This document shows, one piece after another, positions 1 to 7,102 of a stretch of DNA of 7,276 nt (position 1 is its first letter; the number at the start of each line of letters is the position of its first letter). This DNA comes from Thioalkalivibrio sp. Its GTDB lineage: Bacteria; Pseudomonadota; Gammaproteobacteria; Ectothiorhodospirales; Ectothiorhodospiraceae. The stretch lies in assembly GCA_007120575.1 (NCBI GenBank), contig SKNJ01000101.1, positions 1 through 7,276 on the forward strand, written 5' to 3'. The position numbers and the translations under genes were made by a program. Under the pieces are notes generated by a model. That model did not search any database and was not told where the DNA came from. It saw only the letters and a program-made list of their open reading frames with translations.

Positions 1-198
1 CGCCCCTGCCGTGTGGTCCTGCGCAACTACCGCAAGGATGGCAGCCTGTTCTGGAACGAACTCTCGCTCACACCCGTGTTCAACGACGCGGACCGACTGA
101 CGTATTACATCGGCGTGCAGAAGGACATCACCGACCGGATCGAGGCCGAACAGCGCGCCGAGCGAGCCGAACGGCGCCTTAACCCGGATATTTCATGA
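1..198 (+). CDS. C-terminal end of a PAS/LOV-type sensor protein (5' end outside window)
   Basis: Reading frame 1 is open from the first base and stops at TGA 196-198, giving the last 65 residues of a longer protein. Residues 9-44 match the second half of a PAS core, from the NYRKDG strand through FWNEL to YIGVQKDIT, followed by a charged helix (about 45-60) rich in Glu, Arg and Ala. The pattern is that of LOV blue-light sensors such as Bacillus YtvA: N9, N19 and Q40 sit where LOV proteins contact FMN, Q40 being the glutamine that responds to adduct formation. The cysteine motif (NCRFLQ) would lie upstream of the window, so photochemistry cannot be confirmed; an ordinary PAS domain is the alternative. 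The last five residues (NPDIS) are encoded by the palindromic element starting at 181. A helix of this kind usually leads into an output domain such as GGDEF or histidine kinase, and none follows, so the gene may be truncated. Confidence 0.85.
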   Translation, partial: RPCRVVLRNYRKDGSLFWNELSLTPVFNDADRLTYYIGVQKDITDRIEAEQRAERAERRLNPDIS

Positions 199-344
199 AT
201 TGCACGCGCCCTCGCGGGTCTCTTGTCCGCACGGGGAATTTTCCTCAGTCGGCCGTATCGCCCCATACGGCACTCCTTCGGAAAATCCCCCGTGCGGCCC
301 ATATCCTGCGCGATCATCACGCGAATTCATGGAACATCCGGGTT
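181..344. repeat. Nested palindromic repeat element (MITE-like or REP-like)
   Basis: The outer arms 181-201 and 324-344 are inverted copies matching at 19 of 21 positions. Inside, 227-244 and 280-297 are inverted copies matching at 17 of 18. At the centre, 252-258 and 265-271 form a perfect 7-bp stem around a 6-base loop. The intervening parts pair poorly. The whole stretch could therefore fold into one long interrupted hairpin on either strand. It fills almost all the space between two convergent genes, where REP/BIME-type repeats and non-autonomous mobile elements are often found, and it could act as a bidirectional transcription stop or mRNA 3' stabiliser. Its left arm provides the stop codon of the sensor gene. 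No clear target-site duplication flanks it: the pairing ends abruptly at 181 and 344, with CGCCTT on the left and CACGAA on the right. It encodes no transposase. I do not assign it to a named family. Confidence 0.82.
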
Positions 345-383
345 CACGAACATTCCGGCTGACCCGGTTCCGCCCGCCGGGGC

Positions 384-1469
384 TCACCCCGTCGGATCCG
401 CCTCCGGCGCGCACATCAGCGCATCCAGTACGCTGGTGGCATATTCCCCCGCGCCCAGCTCCAGCCGCAGTTCCAGACCGTCGGTGTCGCGCTGCCACTC
501 GAGTTCCCGAGGCACCAGCCGCAACGATCGCCGCGCCGCCTTCAATCCGTTTTCCGCGAGACCCGCAGCCAGCCGCGGATAACGCATCGCAACCGCCTCC
601 TCCATCTCGCTCACAGCGCCGCTCACCAGGGGCTCGCCCGCCCCCCACAGCGGGCCCGTCGGGTGAATATCCAGCCGCGCGACGCGGGCCTCCAGCTCGG
701 CGTCCACCGCAGGCACCGCGAACACGCTCCCCGACCCCTCCAGATTCGCGACATCCCCTGGCAGCAGCCGATCCCAGTCACCGCGCGCCACACGTTCCGC
801 CAGGACCGCGTTGAAGATCGCCGCGCGGGCCGCCGACAGCCACAGGCTGCGCTGGTTGCGCCCGTGTGGCTTGCGTCCTTCCACAAACCATGCCCGAGCC
901 CGCCGCAGGTTGTCGCGGCCGAAGCGTTGTGTACCGAAGTAGTTCGGCACCCCGGCGGCGCGGATCGCTTCCAGGATCTCGCCTGCCGCAGCGAAGTCGC
1001 CCCGCACCTCGCGCAACCGAAGCACGAACCGGTTGCCCCGCAAATGGCCGGTCCGCAGCTTGCGCGAATGGCGCTCGGCCCGCAGCACCTCGACCCGGCC
1101 AGGCTCCCCGGCAGCCTCGCGCTCCGCGCTCCATGCCACAGCCCGGCCGCTCCAGTCGGGGGTGGCATCCGGCGGGCACTGCACGCTGAACCACTGGCGG
1201 GTAATCGCCTGACGATCCTTGCGCCCCGCAAAGCTGACACGCGTCCGCCCGACACCCGCCATGCGCCCCAGCCAGACCGCGACGTCCTCACTGTTCAACT
1301 CGCGCTTCTCGATCTCCAGCCACACGTGTTCACCGCTGCCCTCGGGGAGCGTCGCGGGGAGTTCCTCGACCCGGAAGTCCTCCGGACTGGCCTTGAACGC
1401 CCCGATCAACGGCGGCACCCACGGGTAGATCGCCGCCGGGGCCGCCGTCTCGTCGACCGGCGCAGTCAT
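384..1469 (-). CDS. truD: tRNA pseudouridine(13) synthase TruD
   Basis: The 361-residue protein is of normal TruD length. TruD isomerises uridine 13 to pseudouridine in the D-arm of tRNA-Glu and some other tRNAs, without cofactor, in the cytoplasm. The N-terminal block (about 22-56: GAFKASPEDFRVEELP, then EHVWLEIEKRELNS) is typical. The catalytic aspartate is D85 in GRKDRQAITRQWFS. Further family motifs are RKLRTGHLRGNRFVLRLR (136-153), NYFGTQRFGRDNLRRA (176-191) and DIHPTGPLWGAG (267-278). The TRUD-specific insertion covers roughly 155-310. The start is the ATG at 1469-1467, overlapping the tsaB stop as ATGA. There is no strong Shine-Dalgarno sequence of its own, so coupling to tsaB translation is likely. 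It is the last gene of the block. In many gammaproteobacteria truD lies between ispF and surE, so this placement is unusual. Confidence 0.96.
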   Translation of the reverse strand: MTAPVDETAAPAAIYPWVPPLIGAFKASPEDFRVEELPATLPEGSGEHVWLEIEKRELNSEDVAVWLGRMAGVGRTRVSFAGRKDRQAITRQWFSVQCPPDATPDWSGRAVAWSAEREAAGEPGRVEVLRAERHSRKLRTGHLRGNRFVLRLREVRGDFAAAGEILEAIRAAGVPNYFGTQRFGRDNLRRARAWFVEGRKPHGRNQRSLWLSAARAAIFNAVLAERVARGDWDRLLPGDVANLEGSGSVFAVPAVDAELEARVARLDIHPTGPLWGAGEPLVSGAVSEMEEAVAMRYPRLAAGLAENGLKAARRSLRLVPRELEWQRDTDGLELRLELGAGEYATSVLDALMCAPEADPTG

Positions 1470-2155
1470 GCCACCGGCCCCGGCGGGCGCGCGACATCGT
1501 CGCGCAGGTACACCGGCTGGGCATCCTCCGGGCCGACCGCCTCGCCCCGCTCCCAGGCGTCCACCGCCAGCAGCGCCACCTCGCGCGCATCCGGCAGCGA
1601 GCGGGCAGCAACCCGTTCGGGCGCGAGCCCGAGCTGTGATCCGAGTTCGGGCCAGGCCGCGAACCCCGATCCCAGCCCATAGCGGTCCGCCCCCGGCCAG
1701 ACGGCGGCCACCGCCGCCGGCGGCGAGACCTGTTCCGGCGCGGCCTGGACCCGCCGCCCGATCACCGGATACAGGCCCCAGTACACCTCCCCCATGCGTG
1801 CATCCAGTGCGGCCAGGACCGCGTCCGGTCTCGTGTCCGGGTCACGCAGCGCCTGCTGGGCCAGCGCCAGCAGGGTGGAGACCGGGACCACCGGGCGCTC
1901 CAGTGCAAACGCCAGTCCCTGCGCCACTCCCAGCCCCAGCCGCACCCCGGTGAACGCCCCGGGGCCCCGCCCGACCGCGACCCCGTCCAGGCTCGAACGC
2001 GCCACCCCCGCCCGCGCCAGCAGCGCCTCGATCTGACGCAGGATCAACTCGCCGTGACGCCGCGGGGCCACTTCGCCGGTATCCAGCAACTCGCCATCCA
2101 GCCACAACGCGGCGGAACAGCGTTCGGTGGCAGTCTCCAGGGCAATCAGACGCAT
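1466..2155 (-). CDS. tsaB: TsaB (YeaZ), component of the tRNA t6A37 threonylcarbamoyltransferase complex
   Basis: The 229-residue product is close to E. coli TsaB in length. TsaB is a catalytically inactive ASKHA-fold paralogue of TsaD. It dimerises with TsaD and, with TsaE and TsaC-made threonylcarbamoyl-AMP, is needed for N6-threonylcarbamoyladenosine at position 37 of ANN-decoding tRNAs. Visible signatures are the N-terminal LIALETATERCSAAL strand pair (3-17), GRGPGAFTGVRLGLGVAQGLA (62-82), the VLAALDARMGEVYWGLY segment (113-129) and the C-terminal QPVYLRDDVA (213-222). The frame is open further upstream, but the ATG at 2155 is preferred: it starts directly at the conserved N-terminus and has a GGAGG Shine-Dalgarno sequence (minus strand, 2167-2163) 7 nt upstream. 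It overlaps the end of yoaA by 10 bases and shares ATGA with truD. The yoaA-tsaB adjacency is also found in E. coli. Confidence 0.96.
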   Translation of the reverse strand: MRLIALETATERCSAALWLDGELLDTGEVAPRRHGELILRQIEALLARAGVARSSLDGVAVGRGPGAFTGVRLGLGVAQGLAFALERPVVPVSTLLALAQQALRDPDTRPDAVLAALDARMGEVYWGLYPVIGRRVQAAPEQVSPPAAVAAVWPGADRYGLGSGFAAWPELGSQLGLAPERVAARSLPDAREVALLAVDAWERGEAVGPEDAQPVYLRDDVARPPGPVA

Positions 2156-4113
2156 GGGGGATCCTCCCTCGCGGCCAGCAAAAAACGCAACGCCTCGGCC
2201 GGTTCGCGCGCGCGGTGAAATGGCGGCAGACTCGCCAGAAAATGCCGACCATAGGGCTTGCCGGTCAGGCGCGGATCGCACAGCGCCAGAATCCCGGAAT
2301 CGTCGGCGTCGCGGATCAGCCGTCCGGCTCCCTGCTTCAGGGCCAGCACCGCCTGCGGCAGGCTGAACTCCATGAATGGCGAACGTCCCTCTGCCTCCAG
2401 TGCCGCTGCCCGCGCCTGCAGCACGGGGTCGTTGGGCGCCGCGAACGGCAGACGATCGATGATCACGATCGACAACGCCTCACCGCGAATATCCACCCCC
2501 TCCCAGAAGCTGTGCGCTCCCAGCAGCCAGGCGTTTCCGGCCGCCCGGAAGCGCTCCAGAAGATCACCGCGCGGCTGTTCCCCCTGGACCAGCAGTTCAC
2601 GCCCGGCCGGCAACTCCGAGCGCAGGATCATGGCCGCCTCCTGCAACGCTCGATGGCTGGTGAACAGGAAGAAGCCACCCCCCGGGTTGTCGCGCAGCAA
2701 TGGCCAGGCCCAGGCGATGCAGGCCCGGGTATAACCGCGGCTGTTGGGATCCGGCAGCGCCGGGGCCGGATGCACCAGGCAGGCCTGGCGCGAAAAATCG
2801 AACGGGCTGTCCAGGCGCTCGGTCGCGACGTCGCCGGGCAGCCCCAGCCGGCGCGCCGCATGCGAGAAGTCCTCGCCCACCGCCAGGGTCGCGGACGTGA
2901 ACACCCAGGTCGCCGGTCGGGCGGCCCGCCGCTGGGCCAGTGGCCGGGCCGCATCCAGCGGGGTCCGATGCAGGGTCAGGCTCTGCCGGAAACGCTCGGC
3001 CCAGGGCACGGTATCCGGGGTGTCCTCGCGCCATTCGTGCAGGCGTGCCCTCAGCATCACGCAGCGCCCACGCAACTGCTCCAGACCCGCCGCACGCGCG
3101 GCCACGACCTCCAGCGCCTGCTCCAGCAGGCCCAGCGCTTCATCCAGCGCATCCAGGCAACCCTCCAGACGTCCGTCCGCCGCAATCGTGGCCTGGCCGG
3201 AACGCGCCTCCCAGTCCACCGAGATGTCCAGCAGCGCGGCCACCGCCGTCTCCAGATCAGCTACCCGATGCCGGATGTCCGTCGCTTCCGGTACCTGCTG
3301 CTCCTGCTCGCGCCGCGTATCCCGTGCCAGCTCGCGCAGTGCGCGGGTACCCAGCGCCACGCCGAAGAACGATCCGGCGATCTCCGGTAGCTGGTGGGCC
3401 TCGTCGACGATCACCGCATCCACCTCCGGCAACAGCTCGCCGAAGCCCTCCTCCTTCAGCGCCATGTCGGCCAGCAGCAGGTGGTGATTCACCACCACCA
3501 CCTCCGCTTCCTGCGCCCGCTTGCGCGCCCGCAGCACGAAACAGTCCTGCACGTGCGGACACTCTCCTCCCAGACAGTTATCCACGGTCGAGGTCACCTG
3601 CGGCCACAGGGGAGAATCCTCGGCAAGGATGCCGGCCTGGCCCAGGTCCCCGGTGTCGCTGGTACGGGCGTACCGTTGCAATGCCTCGAGTACCGGCAGG
3701 CGTTCCGCGCGCGTGCCGCGGCCGGTTGCCCCGCCGGCCTCGGCGCTGGCCAGTTCCAGACGGTAAGGGCACAAGTAGTTTGCCCGGCCCTTCAGCAGCG
3801 CGCGGCGCGGCGTATAGCCCAGGGCCTCGCAGACCATCGGAAGATCACGGTCGAACAGCTGGTCCTGGAGGGTCTTGGTCCCGGTCGAGATCAATGCGCG
3901 GCGCCGCGCCTGCAGCACCGGGACCAGGTATGCGAAGGTCTTGCCAACCCCGGTGGCCGCCTCCACCAGCAGCGCGTTGGGGGCATCGGCGAGGGCCGCC
4001 TCCACCGCGGCGGCCATGGCTTGCTGCGGCGCGCGCGGACGAAACCCCGCCAGTGCGGTGGCCAGATCGCCGCCCGGGCTAAGGGCACGGACCGCGGCCG
4101 ATCCTTCATTCAC
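2146..4113 (-). CDS. yoaA: YoaA-type Fe-S ATP-dependent DNA helicase (XPD/DinG family)
   Basis: A 655-residue superfamily 2 5'-to-3' helicase, close to E. coli YoaA in length. Numbering from the GTG at 4113: Q-motif region FRPRAPQQAM (24-33), Walker A ATGVGKT (53-59), four probable [4Fe-4S] cysteines C115, C180, C185 and C191, Walker B DEAH (237-240), motif III FTSATL (405-410), motif IV FFLFTSHRAL (481-490), SFWEGVDIRGEAL (535-547) and motif VI QGAGRLIR (594-601). E. coli YoaA binds the clamp-loader subunit HolC and helps repair stalled replication forks. DinG is the alternative, but adjacency to tsaB favours YoaA. Start choice: the frame is open to 4395, but that part lies within the lipoprotein gene and looks unlike protein. 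The GTG at 4113, 13 nt after the lipoprotein stop, leaves a normal N-terminus, although no clear Shine-Dalgarno sequence precedes it. The exact start is uncertain; the identity is not. Confidence 0.93.
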   Translation of the reverse strand: MNEGSAAVRALSPGGDLATALAGFRPRAPQQAMAAAVEAALADAPNALLVEAATGVGKTFAYLVPVLQARRRALISTGTKTLQDQLFDRDLPMVCEALGYTPRRALLKGRANYLCPYRLELASAEAGGATGRGTRAERLPVLEALQRYARTSDTGDLGQAGILAEDSPLWPQVTSTVDNCLGGECPHVQDCFVLRARKRAQEAEVVVVNHHLLLADMALKEEGFGELLPEVDAVIVDEAHQLPEIAGSFFGVALGTRALRELARDTRREQEQQVPEATDIRHRVADLETAVAALLDISVDWEARSGQATIAADGRLEGCLDALDEALGLLEQALEVVAARAAGLEQLRGRCVMLRARLHEWREDTPDTVPWAERFRQSLTLHRTPLDAARPLAQRRAARPATWVFTSATLAVGEDFSHAARRLGLPGDVATERLDSPFDFSRQACLVHPAPALPDPNSRGYTRACIAWAWPLLRDNPGGGFFLFTSHRALQEAAMILRSELPAGRELLVQGEQPRGDLLERFRAAGNAWLLGAHSFWEGVDIRGEALSIVIIDRLPFAAPNDPVLQARAAALEAEGRSPFMEFSLPQAVLALKQGAGRLIRDADDSGILALCDPRLTGKPYGRHFLASLPPFHRAREPAEALRFLLAAREDPPCV

Positions 4114-4126
4114 GACACTGGAAGAA

Positions 4127-4642
4127 TCAGGCAATTTCGGCTTCCAGTCGGCGAATCTGCTCGCGCGCCCGCGCGGCCCCGGCGGTATCGCCCAGCGCCT
4201 CGCGCGCCGCGAGCAGCAGCCGCCAGTTCGCGAGCTCGAGTGCGCGGTCGCCACCGGGCATGCGCAGGGAACGCTCGGCCAGGCGCTCCGCCTGCTGATA
4301 ACGCCCCTGATCCAGACGCACCGCCGCCATCTGGTTCCACAGGGTTGCGTCGCGCGGCGCGATCCGCAGGGCCCGTTCCAGGCGTTGCTCGGCACGCGAC
4401 AGGTCGCCGGTCCGCTGCGCGGTCGCGGCCTGCTCCGCCAGGGCCAGCGCCGCCGGCGGGGTGCCCCCGGTGTCCGGGGTCACCGATGCCGCCGGGGAAT
4501 CCCCGACCACGGCATCCTCCGGTGCCGGCCCCGTGTCGCGCGGTGTCGGCGCAGCACAGGCGGTCAGCAGTACCACCGCCGCCAGCAAGCTGGCCCAACG
4601 GAGGGGCCATCGCCCGGTGCTGCCCACGAATTGTCTGCGCAT
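4127..4642 (-). CDS. TPR-containing outer-membrane lipoprotein, probable LpoP-like activator of PBP1b
   Basis: A 171-residue protein with a lipoprotein signal: basic N-terminus, hydrophobic stretch about 14-28, and lipobox LTAC with the acylated Cys at 29. The residue after it is Ala, which favours Lol export to the outer membrane. Residues 31-62 form a Pro/Ala/Asp-rich linker suited to spanning periplasm. About 64-168 holds two to three tetratricopeptide-like helix pairs, for example GDLSRAEQRLERALRIAPRD and GRYQQAERLAERSL. It directly follows mrcB. In Pseudomonas aeruginosa the TPR lipoprotein LpoP, encoded next to ponB, activates PBP1b; architecture and position match, so the same role is inferred here, not proved. 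The ATG at 4642 has GAGGG (minus strand, 4655-4651) 8 nt upstream. An in-frame GTG at 4657, overlapping the mrcB stop as GTGA and preceded by AGAGG, would add five residues and remains possible. Confidence 0.85.
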   Translation of the reverse strand: MRRQFVGSTGRWPLRWASLLAAVVLLTACAAPTPRDTGPAPEDAVVGDSPAASVTPDTGGTPPAALALAEQAATAQRTGDLSRAEQRLERALRIAPRDATLWNQMAAVRLDQGRYQQAERLAERSLRMPGGDRALELANWRLLLAAREALGDTAGAARAREQIRRLEAEIA

Positions 4643-4653
4643 GCCGCAATCCC

Positions 4654-7002
4654 TCACCGGAAAATCCTCTCGAACCAGCCGCGTCCGTCTCGCCCGCGCC
4701 CGCTGTCGCAGGGGGCGCGGCCTTCGGGGATCGAATTCTGCCAGAACGGAAGGGTTTTCACCCTCTCGCAGGCATGCCGATTGCTCTCCACCGGCAGCCC
4801 CGAGCCCAGATCCACATCCTGATAGGTGATCGCGGGGTGCCTTTTCAGGGCGAGCGCGTGCGGACCGATCCCGGCCATGACCTCGGCCCAGATCGGCGCC
4901 GCGGCGGAGCCACCGGTCAGTCCGGTGGATCGATTGTCGTCCATACCCAGCCAGACCACGGCGACATGCCGGTCATCGAACCCGGCAAACCAGGTGTCGC
5001 GAAAATCGCTGGTGGTACCGGTCTTGCCCGCAACCACCGTATCCGGCAGACGCCGCCCGACCCGCGAGCCGGTGCCCTCCACGGTCACGTCGTGCAGGGC
5101 ATGCGCCAGCAGATTCACCGCGCCATCGGCGACCGCGCCGCGCAATTCCAGGCCGTAGTGCGAGAGCATGGTGTCGTCCGCATCCAGCACATCCCGGATG
5201 GCCCGAGTGCCCGTGGCATAGCCACCGTTGGCCAGCGCCTGGTATAGCCCGGCGACCTCCAGCGGTGTCAGTTCCAGCGCGCCCAGCGCAAGTGATGGCA
5301 GGGGTGCCGGAGTGTGCTGCAACCCCAGGGTCTCCAGGATCCGCACCAGCTGGGAAATACCGATGCCCTCGGCGAGACGCACGGTGGCCACATTGTAGGA
5401 CTGCACCAGGGCCTCCCAGGCGGTGACCTGCCCGCGGTATTCACGATCGAAGTTGCGCGGGGTCCAGGGCTCGCCGTGCGGCAGTTGCAGGGTCAACGGG
5501 CGGTCGTCCAGCAGACTCGCCAGGGTATAGCGCCCAGGATTGGTCAATGCCGCCAGGTACACGAACGGCTTTACCACCGAGCCGATCTGCCGGCGGGCGT
5601 CCACGGCGCGGTTGAATCCCGGGTAACGGGGATCACGATCCCCGACCACAGCCAGGACCTCGCCCGCCTGCGGGTCGGTCACCACCGCCGCGGCCTGTAA
5701 ATCCTCCAGGGCCGCGCCATGGCGGGCGATCAGGCGCTCGACTCCGGCGCTGACGCGTTCTTCCAGGGTCAGCTGGATCACCGGATCCATGGTGGTGAAG
5801 ATGCGCAGTCCCTCGCTGCGCAGGTCCGCATCCGCGTAATCCGCGCGCAGCTCACGGCGCACCAGGTTCAGGAACGCGGGGAATCGGCTGCGGCCCTGCG
5901 GCATTACCGGCGACACATCCAGCGGCGCTGCCAGCGCCGCCTCCACCCGGCCGACCGGCGCCGCACCGGTCTCCGCCATCGCCCGCAGCACCTGATCGCG
6001 ACGCCCCCTGGCGCGCTCCGGGTAACGGCGCGGATCGTAATAGGTCGCGCCCCGGGCGAGGCCGACCAGCAGGGCGAGCTGGTCCAGCCGGAGTTCCCGC
6101 AGCGGACGCTGATAGTAGAACTGAGCGGCCTGCCCGAAGCCATGGATGGCGCGTTCGCCACCCTGCCCCAGGAACACCTCGTTCAGGTAGGCCTCGAGGA
6201 TCTCGGCCTTGGAGTAACGGTGTTCCAGCAGCAGCGCCATGACCGCCTCGGTCAGCTTGCGCGCCAGCGTCTGCTCGCGGGTGAGATAGAAGTTCTTCAC
6301 CAGTTGCTGGGTCAGGGTACTGCCGCCCTGCACCGTGCGTCCGGCACGCAGGTTGGCCCAGGCAGCCCGCGCGACCCCCTGCGGATCGATGCCGCGATGC
6401 TCCAGGAAGCGCCGGTCCTCGATCGCCAGCAGCGCCGCGACCAGCTCCCGCGGGACCTCCTCCAGGTCCACCAGGATCCGGTCCTGCCCGTGGGTGGGAT
6501 AGATGCTGCCGAGCAGCAGGGGCTCGATACGCATCAGCTCCACCGCCTGCCCGCTGCCGCGTTCCACCACGCGGCGCACCAGGTCCCCGTCGAACTCCAC
6601 CCGCACCGAACGCGCCGGCTCCGGCCCATCCCCGAACACGAACGGTCGGGTGGTCAGATCTACCGTCTCGTTGCCGACCCGGAATTCGCCCGGGCCGCCG
6701 CCATCCGCGCTGACACGATAATTCAGGGTCTGCAACTCGGTGCGCAGCGCGTCGGTGGTCAGCGGCCGGCCGGCATAGAGCTCCAGCGGACGCGCATAGA
6801 CCCGTGCGGGCAGGGCCCAGCGCTGTCCCTCGAAGCGCTCGCGAATCTCGCGATCCAGGCCATGTACCGCCACCGCGCCGACGGCGGCGCCAGCCAGCAC
6901 CAGCCCCGCCAGCAGCCACGCCCCGGCCCTGAACCAACGGCGCAGGCGGACGCGGCCGGAACCTCGGCGCGGACGGGGACGGGTAGATCGATTGCGCGGC
7001 AT
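4654..7002 (-). CDS. mrcB: Penicillin-binding protein 1B, bifunctional class A peptidoglycan synthase
   Basis: A 782-residue inner-membrane enzyme that polymerises lipid II (glycosyltransferase) and crosslinks the glycan strands (DD-transpeptidase) in the periplasm. Order of parts: Arg-rich cytoplasmic tail (1-25), single membrane segment (about 26-47), UB2H-like domain (about 65-160, beginning ARVYARPLELYAG), GT51 domain (about 165-345) and transpeptidase (about 430-715). In GT51 the catalytic Glu is E195 in EDRRFLEHRGID; QGGSTLTQQLVKNFYL (225-240) and RKLTEAV with E252 follow. The transpeptidase has S475 in SVVK, SYN (535-537) and KTGT (660-663). The UB2H domain separates PBP1b from PBP1a and is the docking site for Lpo activators, in keeping with the lipoprotein gene just downstream. 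Two cysteines near the C-terminus (745, 765) could form a disulfide. The ATG at 7002 is the only plausible start, with a weak Shine-Dalgarno sequence. It is the first gene of the block, so its promoter should lie upstream of 7002. Confidence 0.97.
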   Translation of the reverse strand: MPRNRSTRPRPRRGSGRVRLRRWFRAGAWLLAGLVLAGAAVGAVAVHGLDREIRERFEGQRWALPARVYARPLELYAGRPLTTDALRTELQTLNYRVSADGGGPGEFRVGNETVDLTTRPFVFGDGPEPARSVRVEFDGDLVRRVVERGSGQAVELMRIEPLLLGSIYPTHGQDRILVDLEEVPRELVAALLAIEDRRFLEHRGIDPQGVARAAWANLRAGRTVQGGSTLTQQLVKNFYLTREQTLARKLTEAVMALLLEHRYSKAEILEAYLNEVFLGQGGERAIHGFGQAAQFYYQRPLRELRLDQLALLVGLARGATYYDPRRYPERARGRRDQVLRAMAETGAAPVGRVEAALAAPLDVSPVMPQGRSRFPAFLNLVRRELRADYADADLRSEGLRIFTTMDPVIQLTLEERVSAGVERLIARHGAALEDLQAAAVVTDPQAGEVLAVVGDRDPRYPGFNRAVDARRQIGSVVKPFVYLAALTNPGRYTLASLLDDRPLTLQLPHGEPWTPRNFDREYRGQVTAWEALVQSYNVATVRLAEGIGISQLVRILETLGLQHTPAPLPSLALGALELTPLEVAGLYQALANGGYATGTRAIRDVLDADDTMLSHYGLELRGAVADGAVNLLAHALHDVTVEGTGSRVGRRLPDTVVAGKTGTTSDFRDTWFAGFDDRHVAVVWLGMDDNRSTGLTGGSAAAPIWAEVMAGIGPHALALKRHPAITYQDVDLGSGLPVESNRHACERVKTLPFWQNSIPEGRAPCDSGRGRDGRGWFERIFR

Positions 7003-7064
7003 ACTCGGGGCGATCGGACTCGCGAGAGTGAGAAACGGACGAAAACGCGACTGGCGCCGCCAAT

Positions 7065-7097
7065 GGTAACCTGAGGCGGAGATGCCGACAGGTTACC
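7065..7097. repeat. Perfect 9-bp inverted repeat upstream of mrcB
   Basis: GGTAACCTG at 7065-7073 is repeated in inverted form as CAGGTTACC at 7089-7097, with a 15-base spacer, so the half-site centres are 24 bases apart. It lies 63-95 bases upstream of the mrcB start and about 105 bases upstream of the divergent gene at 7202. The position suits an operator for a dimeric regulator or a leader hairpin. I recognise no known binding site and cannot place a confident -35/-10 promoter on either strand. Confidence 0.6.
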
Positions 7098-7102
7098 GGA
7101 CA

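Noticed and set aside
105..266. Small minus-strand frame starting in the repeat at 266, with AAGGAG six bases upstream
   Set aside because: The ribosome-site-like sequence is attractive, but it lies in the hairpin region of the palindrome, the product is basic and shadow-like, and it runs antisense through the sensor gene. It would merit revisiting if the frame is conserved in other copies of the repeat.
345..383. Possible intrinsic terminator after truD (CCGGC at 355-359 and GCCGG at 376-380)
   Set aside because: The stem is only 5 bp with a 16-base loop and no T-tract follows, so it does not meet the usual pattern.
2156..2281. N-terminal extension of the tsaB frame to 2281
   Set aside because: It overlaps yoaA, while the conserved TsaB N-terminus and a good Shine-Dalgarno sequence are at 2155.
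4114..4395. N-terminal extension of the yoaA frame to an upstream start at 4395
   Set aside because: The extension overlaps the lipoprotein gene and its residues (Arg, Cys, Ser and Trp rich) look like an out-of-frame shadow; family members begin near the GTG at 4113.
3394..5247. Long plus-strand open frame opposite yoaA, the lipoprotein gene and the end of mrcB
   Set aside because: It is antisense to three well-supported genes. Its translation is rich in Arg, Pro, Gln and Ala with no recognisable domain, as expected from an antisense frame in GC-rich DNA.
5719..7074. Long plus-strand open frame opposite mrcB
   Set aside because: It lies antisense to the clearly recognised PBP1b coding sequence, has no domain motif and has shadow-like composition (many Gln, Arg and His).
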